Shown here: positions 1 to 7,437 of the stretch, in pieces
Layout of the letters: each line of letters starts with the position of its first letter
Position numbering within the stretch: position 1 is the stretch's first letter
Assembly: GCA_004560045.1 (NCBI GenBank)
Contig: SFWF01000043.1
Coordinates: 1 to 11,841, forward strand
Reading direction: 5' to 3'
From: a bacterium
GTDB lineage: Bacteria > Bacillota > Clostridia > Oscillospirales > Acutalibacteraceae
DNA length: 11,841 bases
Position numbers and translations under genes: made by a program
Notes under the pieces: generated by a model
Database searches by the model: none
Seen by the model: the letters and a program-made list of their open reading frames with translations, nothing else
Told to the model about the DNA's origin: nothing

Positions 1-703
1 AAACATTGATTCTCTTGTCAACATATGCGGAAAGCTCCGCTTTCTTTACGTCAATATGCGGCATGGACGGAACATACGGGTCAGAGTGAGCGATTTCGAT
101 ATAGCCGGCAAGATCCTGTAAATCAATGTCGTCTTTATTGGCAAGCGGATGCTCCTTACATAAAAGAAGAACATAGGAAAACTCACTGATGACCTCGCTC
201 ATCAGCCGCTTTTCGGTGAACATACTTCTGAAATATTTGTCGAAATTACTCTGATAGCGTATGATTCCGAGATTGTATTCGCTTGAGGAAACGTTATTGA
301 TCGTTCTCATGGAGTTTGTCTCTTTATAGAAAAACTCAAGCGGTTCATCTGTCTTTGTGCTTTTGCAAAACTCGGCAAAGGCCTCGGAAATATAGCTCGC
401 CCTCGGAACACAGATTGAAAAGCGGCGTCTTTTCACTTTTTTGTTGATATAGATATCCTCCACCTGTTCCACCTGGGCAATAATACGGTTGGCGTATTCC
501 AGAAACTCCTCACCCTCCGCTGTGACGGTGATTCCCTTTGAGGTACGCTTGAAAATCGTTATGCCGAGACTTTCCTCAAGCTCCTTGATGGCACGGCTTA
601 AATTCGGCTGACCCATATACAGGTTTTCCGCCGCCTTGCTGATGGATTTTGTCTTTGCGATTTCAACCGCATATTTAAAATGCAAAAGATTCAAAAAAGC
701 CAC
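1..703 (-). CDS. LysR-type transcriptional regulator, 3' end cut by window edge
   Basis: Translating the minus strand from a GTG at 701-703 gives 234 codons without a stop, running off the left edge. The N-terminus is a classic LysR winged helix-turn-helix: residues 20-45 contain SISKAAENLYMGQPNLSRAI followed by KELEESLG and FKRT, and then TAEGEEFLEYA leading into the linker helix. The rest (from about residue 88) resembles the start of a LysR effector-binding domain. Full-length family members have about 300 residues, so roughly the last 65 are missing. GTG is chosen because GAGG at 711-714 lies 7 nt upstream; a TTG at 692-694 is also possible but too far from that site. The gene starts 25 nt after the methyltransferase stop, same strand, so it may be co-transcribed. 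Its effector and targets cannot be told from sequence. Codon choice (ACA, TCA, GTG present; GTA rare) differs from the ispG-side genes. Confidence 0.9.
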   Translation of the reverse strand, partial: MAFLNLLHFKYAVEIAKTKSISKAAENLYMGQPNLSRAIKELEESLGITIFKRTSKGITVTAEGEEFLEYANRIIAQVEQVEDIYINKKVKRRRFSICVPRASYISEAFAEFCKSTKTDEPLEFFYKETNSMRTINNVSSSEYNLGIIRYQSNFDKYFRSMFTEKRLMSEVISEFSYVLLLCKEHPLANKDDIDLQDLAGYIEIAHSDPYVPSMPHIDVKKAELSAYVDKRINV

Positions 704-728
704 TTCCCGTCCTCATTTATTTATAGTA

Positions 729-1475
729 TTATCCTTTACTTTGTCTGTAATCGAAAAAGATTCTTTGTATTTCTTCGCTGTCGGTGTTGTCGTCATTTTG
801 CATGATAAGGTTCTTTTCAACCGTCACATGACTTTTTGCGCCCCTTTTGCCCTCAACGAGAACAAGCCACGGCGCCTTGCCCTCATGCTGACAGACAAAA
901 CGAAGCCTTTTGACCTCAAGCTTGTTTTCTCTCATACTGCAAATGATATCGCAAAGCCGTTCGGGGCGGTGACACATACAAAACCGACCGCCGAATCGAA
1001 GCAAAGATGCTGCCGCCTTTACCGCATCGTCAACGGTGCACATTGTCTCATGCCGTGCGATTTTGTCCGCTTCGCTTTCGCTTTCAATGCCCGTTCCGAC
1101 CGGCTTATACGGAGGATTCATTGTCACAAGGTCATACGAGCCGAAGCTGAGCACACCCTTGAGCGCACGCAGGTCGGCATTGACCACGTTCACCCGGTCT
1201 TCGAGTCCGTTCAGAGCAAGAGAACGGCGAAGCTGACCGCAGGCATCCGGTTGAATATCGACCGCCGTGATGTCACCCGTTTCTTTCTTGCTCCACAAAA
1301 GCGGTATAATGCCGCACCCCGTTCCAAGGTCGCAAAGCGTTTCCTTTTTCTTCGGGTTCGAAAAGTCGGCAAGCAAAATCGCATCCGTGCCGAACGTATG
1401 CGCCCGACTTACGATGATACTCATGTCTTTACCGAGAGGCTCGAGCTTTTCGGTTTCGTTGAGTTTCATATCCAT
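729..1475 (-). CDS. TrmN6-type tRNA1(Val) (adenine-N6)-methyltransferase family protein
   Basis: This 248-residue class I S-adenosylmethionine-dependent methyltransferase has the SAM-binding motif I DLGTGCGIIPLL at residues 49-60, an acidic motif II (AVDIQPDA, 71-78) and the N6-adenine/amino-methyltransferase catalytic motif NPPY at 120-123. The N-terminal segment with HTFGTDAILLADF (26-38) and the NPPYKP form are typical of the COG4123/TrmN6 (YfiC) group, which in Escherichia coli methylates A37 of tRNA1(Val). The exact RNA substrate in Gram-positives is inferred, not shown. The ATG at 1473-1475 is preceded by AGGTGA with 4 nt spacing, and it begins 11 nt after the polC stop, so it looks translationally coupled to polC. 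The C-terminal tail, rich in Asp, Asn and Glu (about 225-240), is weakly conserved in appearance. It could be a methyltransferase of another polar-base substrate. Confidence 0.85.
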   Translation of the reverse strand: MDMKLNETEKLEPLGKDMSIIVSRAHTFGTDAILLADFSNPKKKETLCDLGTGCGIIPLLWSKKETGDITAVDIQPDACGQLRRSLALNGLEDRVNVVNADLRALKGVLSFGSYDLVTMNPPYKPVGTGIESESEADKIARHETMCTVDDAVKAAASLLRFGGRFCMCHRPERLCDIICSMRENKLEVKRLRFVCQHEGKAPWLVLVEGKRGAKSHVTVEKNLIMQNDDNTDSEEIQRIFFDYRQSKG

Positions 1476-1486
1476 TTGTTCACCTG

Positions 1487-4400
1487 CTAAAAATCAAAAA
1501 GGCTGATCTGTCTTGATTCAGGCATTCCGTCAAGGGCGCCGACCTGGCGAAGTGCGTCAATAACGGCACTTGAAGCGCCTGCCTTGGCGGCAAAATCGTC
1601 CACACAGACGAAGGTGTCAACACCTTCTCTCGCCTTGGCAAGTCCGATAGCGGCGTTTTCGCCGACACCGCTTAAAGCCGAGAACGGCATACGGATTTTT
1701 CCGTCCTCAATTTTATACGTTTTAGCGTCCGATTTATAAATATCCACGGGCAGGAACTCAATGCCCCTTGCCATCATTTCGTTAACAACCTGAAGTCCCG
1801 GGTACATATTTCTGTCCTTGGGCGCCGCCGCCTTTCCGGCTTCTTTGATCTCTTGCATACGTTTTTTGACCGCCTGACGGCCGGCAAGCACGGCAACCGC
1901 ATCAATATCGCCGCCGCGGACGGTCATATACGCCGCATAATATTCGAGCGGATAGTAAATCTTGTACCAGCCGAGCCGCAAAGCTGCGCTGACGTACGCC
2001 GCCGCATGCGCTTTCGGGAACATATACTTGATTTTCATACACGAATCGATATACCACTGTTCAACGCCGTTGTCCTTCATTATCTGCTGAAGCTCGGGCG
2101 TAAGAAGCTTTTTGGACTTGCCCTTACGGACAATTTCCATAATTTTAAACGCAATACTCGGCTCGACACCCTTGTGCATCAGGTAAACCATGATGCTGTC
2201 TCTTGTTCCGATAACCTCGGAAATCGTACAGATCTTCTTTTCAATCAGGTCTTTAGCGTTACCGAGGTAAACGTCGGTGCCGTGTGACAGACCCGATATC
2301 TGAAGCAGGTCGGAGAAGTTTTTAGGCTGACAGTCGTGAAGCATTCCGCGAACGAAGGAGGTTCCGAACTCGGGTATACAGTAGGTTCCGGTAGTTGAAT
2401 CAATAGCTTCGGGGGTTACGCCCAAGGCTTCGGTAGAATAGAAAAGACTATAGACCTTGGGATCGCTCATGGAGACCTCGCTTACGGGGATTCCCGAATA
2501 TTCCTCGAGATATTTATACGTCGTAGGAATAACGTGACCCAGCTCGTCAAGCTTAAGAATCGTATCGTGAATAGAGTGGAAGTCGAAGTGGGTAGTTATA
2601 ACGTCGGATTTAACGTCGTCGGCAGGATGCTGAATAGGACAAAAGTCGTAGATCGTTTTATCGCGGGGGACGACGATCATTCCTGCAGGGTGCTGACCCG
2701 TGGTCTGCTTGATCTGCGCCTGTTCGACCTTGCTTGCAAGACGGTTAAGCTCGGCATTCGAAAGGGTGATTCCCTTCTTTTCGGCATAGGCCTTTGAGAA
2801 ACCGAAGGCAGTCTTTTCGGCAACGGTAGAAATAGTTCCCGCCTTAAAGACGTTTTCGCTTCCGAAAAGGGTCTCGGTGTATTTCTGAACCTGAGTCTGA
2901 AATTCGTCAGAGAAGTTAAGGTCGATATCGGGAACCTTATCGCCCTTGAAGCCAAGGAAGGTCTCGAACGGGATATCGTGACCGTCGCGGTGGAGCTGAG
3001 TACCGCACTTAGGACATTCCTTTTCGGGAAGGTCGAAGCCCGAGCCGACGCTACCGTCGGTAAAGAACTGACTCCAGCAGCATTTGGGGCAAACATAGTG
3101 CGGCGCCAAGGGGTTAACCTCGGAAATACCCGCCATCGTAGCAACGAAGGAGGAGCCGACCGAGCCTCGGGAGCCTACGAGATAGCCGTTTGCTTCGCTA
3201 AAGGCAACAAGCTTCTGCGCCGAAATATACATTATGGAGAAGCCGTTGTTGATAATAGAGTTAAGCTCTTTTTCAAGACGCTTTTCAACGATCTCGGGTA
3301 CCTTTTCGCCATAGATCTTATGGGCACGTTCCCAGCAGATATCGCGAAGCAGCTCGTCCGAGCCTTCGATTACGGGAGGATAGTTTCCGTCGGGCACGGG
3401 GATAACGTCTCCGTCCACCATATCGGCGATCTTATTAGGATTATCGATAACGAATTCTTTCGCTCTGTCTCCGAAATAATCGAAATCCGAAAGCATTTCC
3501 TTGGTTGTTTTAAGATAAAGAGGAGCCTGATTGTCGAAATCGTCGAAGCCCTGACCCGCCATAAGAATTTTACGGATTATTTCGTCTTCCTTTTTAAGAA
3601 AATGAACGTCACCCGTAGCAACAACCGGCTTACCGAGGCGGTCTCCGATCTCTACTATCTTACGGTTAAAATCTTTAATTACGTCGAGGGTTTTGACGTG
3701 ACGGAATTTATTCGGAGTTACCTCCCCCGTTTTTTCGTTTCGCTTATCGGGCTTTGAGGATTCACGAACCATAAATTCGTTATTACCGAGAGGTTGAATC
3801 TCGAGATAGTCGTAGTAGCTTGCTATCTCGTCAAGCTCGGCATCGGAGCAGCCGTCAACGACCGCCTTATAAAGCTCACCCTGCTCGCAGGCAGAGCCGA
3901 TTATAAGACCCTCGCGGTGCTTATCGAGTTCGCTCTTGACCGTAATAGGGCGCTTAAAGAAATTATCGAGGTGAGCGCCCGACACAAGCTTATAAAGGTT
4001 TTTAAGACCGACGAGGTTTTTAACGAGTATTATCTGATGATTTACCTTACCCTGCTTATAAAGGGAGGAGAAATCGGTACCGTATTTTTCGTCGTTTACG
4101 AAGTAGGCTTCTACTCCGTAGATAACCTTAAAATCGCCACCGCTTTTTCTTATGGCCTTAACCTCGCCTGCGGCCGCAGGATAGGCCTGAACAACGCCGT
4201 GGTCGGTAATTGCTATCGCCTTATGACCCCAATTATAAGCCTGACGGACGATATCTGCACCCGAGCTTACGGCATCCTTTGCCGACATATTGGTATGACA
4301 GTGAAGCTCAACGCGGCGAAGTCCGTCGTAGTTATCCTTTTCGGTATAGGTCTGAAGCTTGGCCATAGCGCGGGGCTTTACGATAAACTCTTTTTTATAG

Positions 4401-5311
4401 TTATCGAATTCGTAATTTCCGTTAACGAGTATGTAATTTCCGTTTTTAACGGCCGAGAGCTTGTCCATTTCCTTAGGATCGACAAACATACTTGCAGTAA
4501 GAGAGTTGGTATGGTCGCTGAAGGAAAATTCGAGGATACTTTTTACTCCGCGTTTGGTTTTAATGCTTCGAACCTCAACTCCGAAAACCTCACCCCAGCA
4601 GGAGATAGTTTCGTCATCTTCGGTTACATCTATCATTTGCTTGGTATTGGTATCGATATTTCTGCCCCAAAAAAGCTTTGCGCTCTCTAAATATACGGGA
4701 AGTCCGTTTTCGGGAACATAGTCGTATACCTTATCGGGCTCGGCGGGTACGGGCTCGGCCTTTTTAGGCTCGGGCTTCTTCACGGGAGGAGCATATTCCT
4801 CGGGCGGAGGAGGAAGAATTTCTTCGGTTTCGAGAACTCCGGTAAATTCAACCTCAACGTCGATAGAATAGTCGCGGCCGGCTATCGCCTTAAAGTTTTT
4901 TTCAAATTCGCAGTTTTTTATAGTATCTATTCCGCCGAATTTAATATCGATAACGACCTTATTTCGGTCAACACGGTATTCGGCCTTATTAAAATAGCCG
5001 TTCAGCATAGCCGACCTTCTACGTATTTCGGTTACGATGTCGGCGCAGGAGGCTTCACAGAAGCAATCAGACGCAAAGGTGGTATGCATTTCAAGATGCG
5101 CCAGAGAGAGGCATTTCGTTAGCTTCTGCTTTACGGCGTAAAGGGTCTCGCCTGAAATATAAGCGTTACTCGAAAGGTGAAGCGTAAGATTTCTGTTTTC
5201 GACGTCGAGGTCGCAACAGGTAATAAAAACCTCTTCAAGGGCGCTATCGTTTATCTGACCGTCGAGGTCGCCTATAAGACCGCCGAACAGTTCACTGAAT
5301 GTGTGTAACAT
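1487..5311 (-). CDS. polC: DNA polymerase III alpha subunit, PolC type, lacking the 3'-5' exonuclease domain
   Basis: Replicative polymerase of Gram-positive bacteria, 1274 residues. In order: N-terminal domain (about 1-165); proline/glutamate/lysine-rich linker (165-195); OB-fold (about 205-320); PHP first half (333-408, with HCH at 337-339 and TDH at 369-371); PHP second half (from about 424 to 572, ending in GDVH at 567-570); palm with PDIDLNFS, catalytic D795 and D797, and third aspartate D922 in LDELGH; zinc-binding cysteines C741, C744, C766 and C769; GSRGSVGSS (713-721); TGQHPAGMIVVP (871-882); C-terminal QISLF (1268-1272), a beta-clamp-binding motif. Bacillus and Geobacillus PolC have about 1440 residues; the difference is the DEDD exonuclease normally inside PHP, absent here. 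After LDELGH the conserved D-D-P-T reads V-I-P-T. The ATG lies 1 nt after the ispG stop, with GGAG at 5318-5321. The frame is intact and all polymerase motifs are present, so it is very probably functional. Confidence 0.97.
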   Translation of the reverse strand: MLHTFSELFGGLIGDLDGQINDSALEEVFITCCDLDVENRNLTLHLSSNAYISGETLYAVKQKLTKCLSLAHLEMHTTFASDCFCEASCADIVTEIRRRSAMLNGYFNKAEYRVDRNKVVIDIKFGGIDTIKNCEFEKNFKAIAGRDYSIDVEVEFTGVLETEEILPPPPEEYAPPVKKPEPKKAEPVPAEPDKVYDYVPENGLPVYLESAKLFWGRNIDTNTKQMIDVTEDDETISCWGEVFGVEVRSIKTKRGVKSILEFSFSDHTNSLTASMFVDPKEMDKLSAVKNGNYILVNGNYEFDNYKKEFIVKPRAMAKLQTYTEKDNYDGLRRVELHCHTNMSAKDAVSSGADIVRQAYNWGHKAIAITDHGVVQAYPAAAGEVKAIRKSGGDFKVIYGVEAYFVNDEKYGTDFSSLYKQGKVNHQIILVKNLVGLKNLYKLVSGAHLDNFFKRPITVKSELDKHREGLIIGSACEQGELYKAVVDGCSDAELDEIASYYDYLEIQPLGNNEFMVRESSKPDKRNEKTGEVTPNKFRHVKTLDVIKDFNRKIVEIGDRLGKPVVATGDVHFLKKEDEIIRKILMAGQGFDDFDNQAPLYLKTTKEMLSDFDYFGDRAKEFVIDNPNKIADMVDGDVIPVPDGNYPPVIEGSDELLRDICWERAHKIYGEKVPEIVEKRLEKELNSIINNGFSIMYISAQKLVAFSEANGYLVGSRGSVGSSFVATMAGISEVNPLAPHYVCPKCCWSQFFTDGSVGSGFDLPEKECPKCGTQLHRDGHDIPFETFLGFKGDKVPDIDLNFSDEFQTQVQKYTETLFGSENVFKAGTISTVAEKTAFGFSKAYAEKKGITLSNAELNRLASKVEQAQIKQTTGQHPAGMIVVPRDKTIYDFCPIQHPADDVKSDVITTHFDFHSIHDTILKLDELGHVIPTTYKYLEEYSGIPVSEVSMSDPKVYSLFYSTEALGVTPEAIDSTTGTYCIPEFGTSFVRGMLHDCQPKNFSDLLQISGLSHGTDVYLGNAKDLIEKKICTISEVIGTRDSIMVYLMHKGVEPSIAFKIMEIVRKGKSKKLLTPELQQIMKDNGVEQWYIDSCMKIKYMFPKAHAAAYVSAALRLGWYKIYYPLEYYAAYMTVRGGDIDAVAVLAGRQAVKKRMQEIKEAGKAAAPKDRNMYPGLQVVNEMMARGIEFLPVDIYKSDAKTYKIEDGKIRMPFSALSGVGENAAIGLAKAREGVDTFVCVDDFAAKAGASSAVIDALRQVGALDGMPESRQISLFDF

Positions 5312-5312
5312 T

Positions 5313-6371
5313 TTATTCTCCGAATTTAAGTATTTCTTCGTGGAGGGCGTCGAGAAGCTTATCCTCGTCGACCTTTCTTATTATTTCGCCGCGGCTGAAA
5401 ATAAGGCCGCAGCCGTCGCCGCCCGCAATTCCGAGGTCGGCTTCCCTTGCCTCTCCGGGACCGTTTACGGCACAGCCCATTATGGCAACGGTGATATTTT
5501 TATCGATGTCGGCAAAGCGCTTCTCTGCCGCCTTTACAAGACCTATAAGGTCGATGCTCGTTCTGCCGCAGGTGGGGCAGGAAACGAACCTGATACCGTC
5601 GTTTCTCATTCCGAGGGCTTTCAGCAGATCCTTTGCGGCCTTTACCTCCAAAACGGGGTCGTCGGTAAGGGATACGCGAATAGTTCCGCCTATTCCTCTT
5701 AGGAGCAGGGCTCCTATTCCCGCAGAGGATTTTATTATTCCCATACGCTCGGTGCCTGCTTCGGTAACGCCTAAATGAAGCGGGTATCTGCATTTTTCGG
5801 CAGCCAAAACGTAGGCGTCGTACATACGTTTTGTATCGGAGGACTTAAGGGATAAGACTATATCGTCGAAATCAAACTTTTCGAGCAGAGATATATGATA
5901 AAGTCCGCTTTCTACCATTGCTTCGGGGGTAGGAGAGCCGTATTTTTCAAGAATAGATTTTTCGAGGGAGCCCGAATTTACGCCTATGCGGATAGGAACT
6001 CCCGCAGTTTTGCAGGCGGTAACTACCGCCTTTACCCTATCCTCAGAACCGATATTACCCGGATTTATACGAACCTTATCGACTCCTGCGGCAACGCTTT
6101 CTATGGCGAGCTTATAATCGAAATGAATATCCGCAACGATAGGTACCGACACGTTTTCTTTAAGGGCAGAAACAAGGCGAACCGCCGCCATATCGGGGAC
6201 CGATACTCTTATTATTTCACAGCCTGCCGCTTCGAGGCGCTTGGCCTGCTCTACGTTTCCTTTTATATTATCGGATTTTATCGAAAGCATAGACTGAACA
6301 GAAACGGGTGCACCGCCGCCGATGGCGACGCTTCCCGCCCTTACCTGCTTCGTTATATCGTTGGTATACAA
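5313..6371 (-). CDS. ispG: 4-hydroxy-3-methylbut-2-enyl diphosphate synthase (IspG/GcpE)
   Basis: Iron-sulfur enzyme of the MEP pathway that converts 2-C-methyl-D-erythritol 2,4-cyclodiphosphate to HMBPP in the cytosol. The 352-residue length fits the short bacterial two-domain form. The TIM-barrel half begins with IGGGAPVSVQSM (17-28) and carries ADIHFDYKLA (80-89), RINPGNIG (101-108) and RIGVNSGSLE (128-137). The C-terminal [4Fe-4S] domain has cysteines in CPTCGR (C265, C268) and in MGCAVNGPGEA (C300), with the fourth ligand E307. The start is TTG at 6369-6371: the frame has a stop shortly upstream, no ATG fits, and GGGGTGA overlapping the rseP stop provides the ribosome site. It lies 4 nt after rseP and 1 nt before polC, so coupling to both neighbours is likely. 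It shares the pathway with dxr in the same operon. Confidence 0.97.
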   Translation of the reverse strand: MYTNDITKQVRAGSVAIGGGAPVSVQSMLSIKSDNIKGNVEQAKRLEAAGCEIIRVSVPDMAAVRLVSALKENVSVPIVADIHFDYKLAIESVAAGVDKVRINPGNIGSEDRVKAVVTACKTAGVPIRIGVNSGSLEKSILEKYGSPTPEAMVESGLYHISLLEKFDFDDIVLSLKSSDTKRMYDAYVLAAEKCRYPLHLGVTEAGTERMGIIKSSAGIGALLLRGIGGTIRVSLTDDPVLEVKAAKDLLKALGMRNDGIRFVSCPTCGRTSIDLIGLVKAAEKRFADIDKNITVAIMGCAVNGPGEAREADLGIAGGDGCGLIFSRGEIIRKVDEDKLLDALHEEILKFGE

Positions 6372-6375
6372 GATA

Positions 6376-7437
6376 TCACCCCGTTATCAGAGAAAATATA
6401 TCCTTTGCGGTTATAAGCAGCATCAGTCCCAAAAGCAGGATAAGTCCTACGGTATGAACAAGGCCTTCGTACTTTTGCGGTACGGGCTTTCGGGTTATAA
6501 GCTCGATAAGGATAAAGAGTATTCTTCCGCCGTCAAGAGCAGGAAGAGGAAGAAGATTGAGTATTCCGAGATTTATCGTTATAAGGGCCATTATAGGAAG
6601 AATACTAAAAAGATTTGCTTTAGCGACAGAGCCTATTGCGGCGGTTATGCCTACGGGTCCCGACATAGCCGAAATTCCGTATTTGCCCGTAATAAGATCG
6701 ATAAGAGAGAACCATACGACTCGGACGTTGGCGATGGTAGTGTTTAAGGTGTGTGATATAAAGGTGAAGAAATTTTTCTCCATAGGCTCAACATAAAAAT
6801 CGACGTTTACGTATTCGATTCCATCGGTTTCGGAGGTCGAAAACTTAACGTTTTTGAGCTCTACCTTTTTTCCGTCACGCTTTACGACCATATTCAGCTC
6901 GCCGTCCTTAACACCCGTAAAGGCATAGCTTAAATCGTAGGTCGTAAAAATCGTTCGGCCGTTTACCGAGATAATTTTATCCCCTTCTTCGAGTCCGTAG
7001 TTACAGCTTACCGCCGACTCGTGAAAGGAGCTTACGGTGGTCGTCGTGAACCTATCGCCGGGGATAAGGGTTATTCCGATAATTATGACGCCGAGAATAA
7101 GGTTAAATATTGCTCCGTTAGCAACTATAAAAAGTCTTTTGAAGGGGCCTTTATTACAAAAGGCGCGACCGTCCTCGCTGCTTTCGTCCTCGCCCTCCAT
7201 TGCACAGTATCCGCCAAGGGGTATAAGATTTACGGCATAGGTAGTCTCGCCAAGCTTCTTTTTAAAGAGCTTAGGACCGAAGCCTACGGCGAATTCGTTT
7301 ACCCTGACACCGCTCATTTTAGCGGCGATAAAATGACCGAATTCGTGAATTACTATAAGAATAACGAAAACAAGCACGGCTACCACGTAGGGCCAGACAT
7401 TATTTAAAAAACTTAGCACAGCGTTAATAATTATCAC
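6376..7437 (-). CDS. rseP: RseP/RasP-type intramembrane site-2 zinc metalloprotease
   Basis: Membrane protease (M50 family) that cleaves transmembrane segments, for example anti-sigma factors and leftover signal peptides in Escherichia coli and Bacillus; the substrate here is unknown. The 353 residues show a first membrane helix (about 14-31) carrying the zinc motif HEFGH at 31-35, a second hydrophobic segment at 104-125, one PDZ domain (about 133-200) with EEGDKIISVNG, the third metal ligand in NLLPLPALDGGR (D302) within a hydrophobic stretch at 278-312, and a last helix at 328-345. The start is GTG at 7435-7437, overlapping the dxr stop by 4 nt (GTGA), which implies translational coupling. 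The ribosome site in front is weak and the motif lies about 10 residues further in than in many relatives, so a start a little downstream is possible. Confidence 0.95.
   Translation of the reverse strand: MIIINAVLSFLNNVWPYVVAVLVFVILIVIHEFGHFIAAKMSGVRVNEFAVGFGPKLFKKKLGETTYAVNLIPLGGYCAMEGEDESSEDGRAFCNKGPFKRLFIVANGAIFNLILGVIIIGITLIPGDRFTTTTVSSFHESAVSCNYGLEEGDKIISVNGRTIFTTYDLSYAFTGVKDGELNMVVKRDGKKVELKNVKFSTSETDGIEYVNVDFYVEPMEKNFFTFISHTLNTTIANVRVVWFSLIDLITGKYGISAMSGPVGITAAIGSVAKANLFSILPIMALITINLGILNLLPLPALDGGRILFILIELITRKPVPQKYEGLVHTVGLILLLGLMLLITAKDIFSLITG

Noticed and set aside
636..1490. 284-codon plus-strand open frame opposite the methyltransferase
   Set aside because: Antisense to a gene with clear SAM and NPPY motifs; the translation has no recognisable motif and there is no ribosome site.
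2978..3757. 259-codon plus-strand open frame
   Set aside because: Also antisense to conserved PolC motifs, with no independent evidence of coding.
3794..4690. 298-codon plus-strand open frame opposite the PolC PHP region
   Set aside because: Shadow of polC; stop codons are rare on the antisense strand because TTA, CTA and TCA codons are little used in the real gene.
1487..5311. PolC shortness as a frameshift or pseudogene
   Set aside because: The frame is continuous with N-terminal, PHP, palm, zinc and clamp-binding motifs all in register; only the exonuclease segment is missing.
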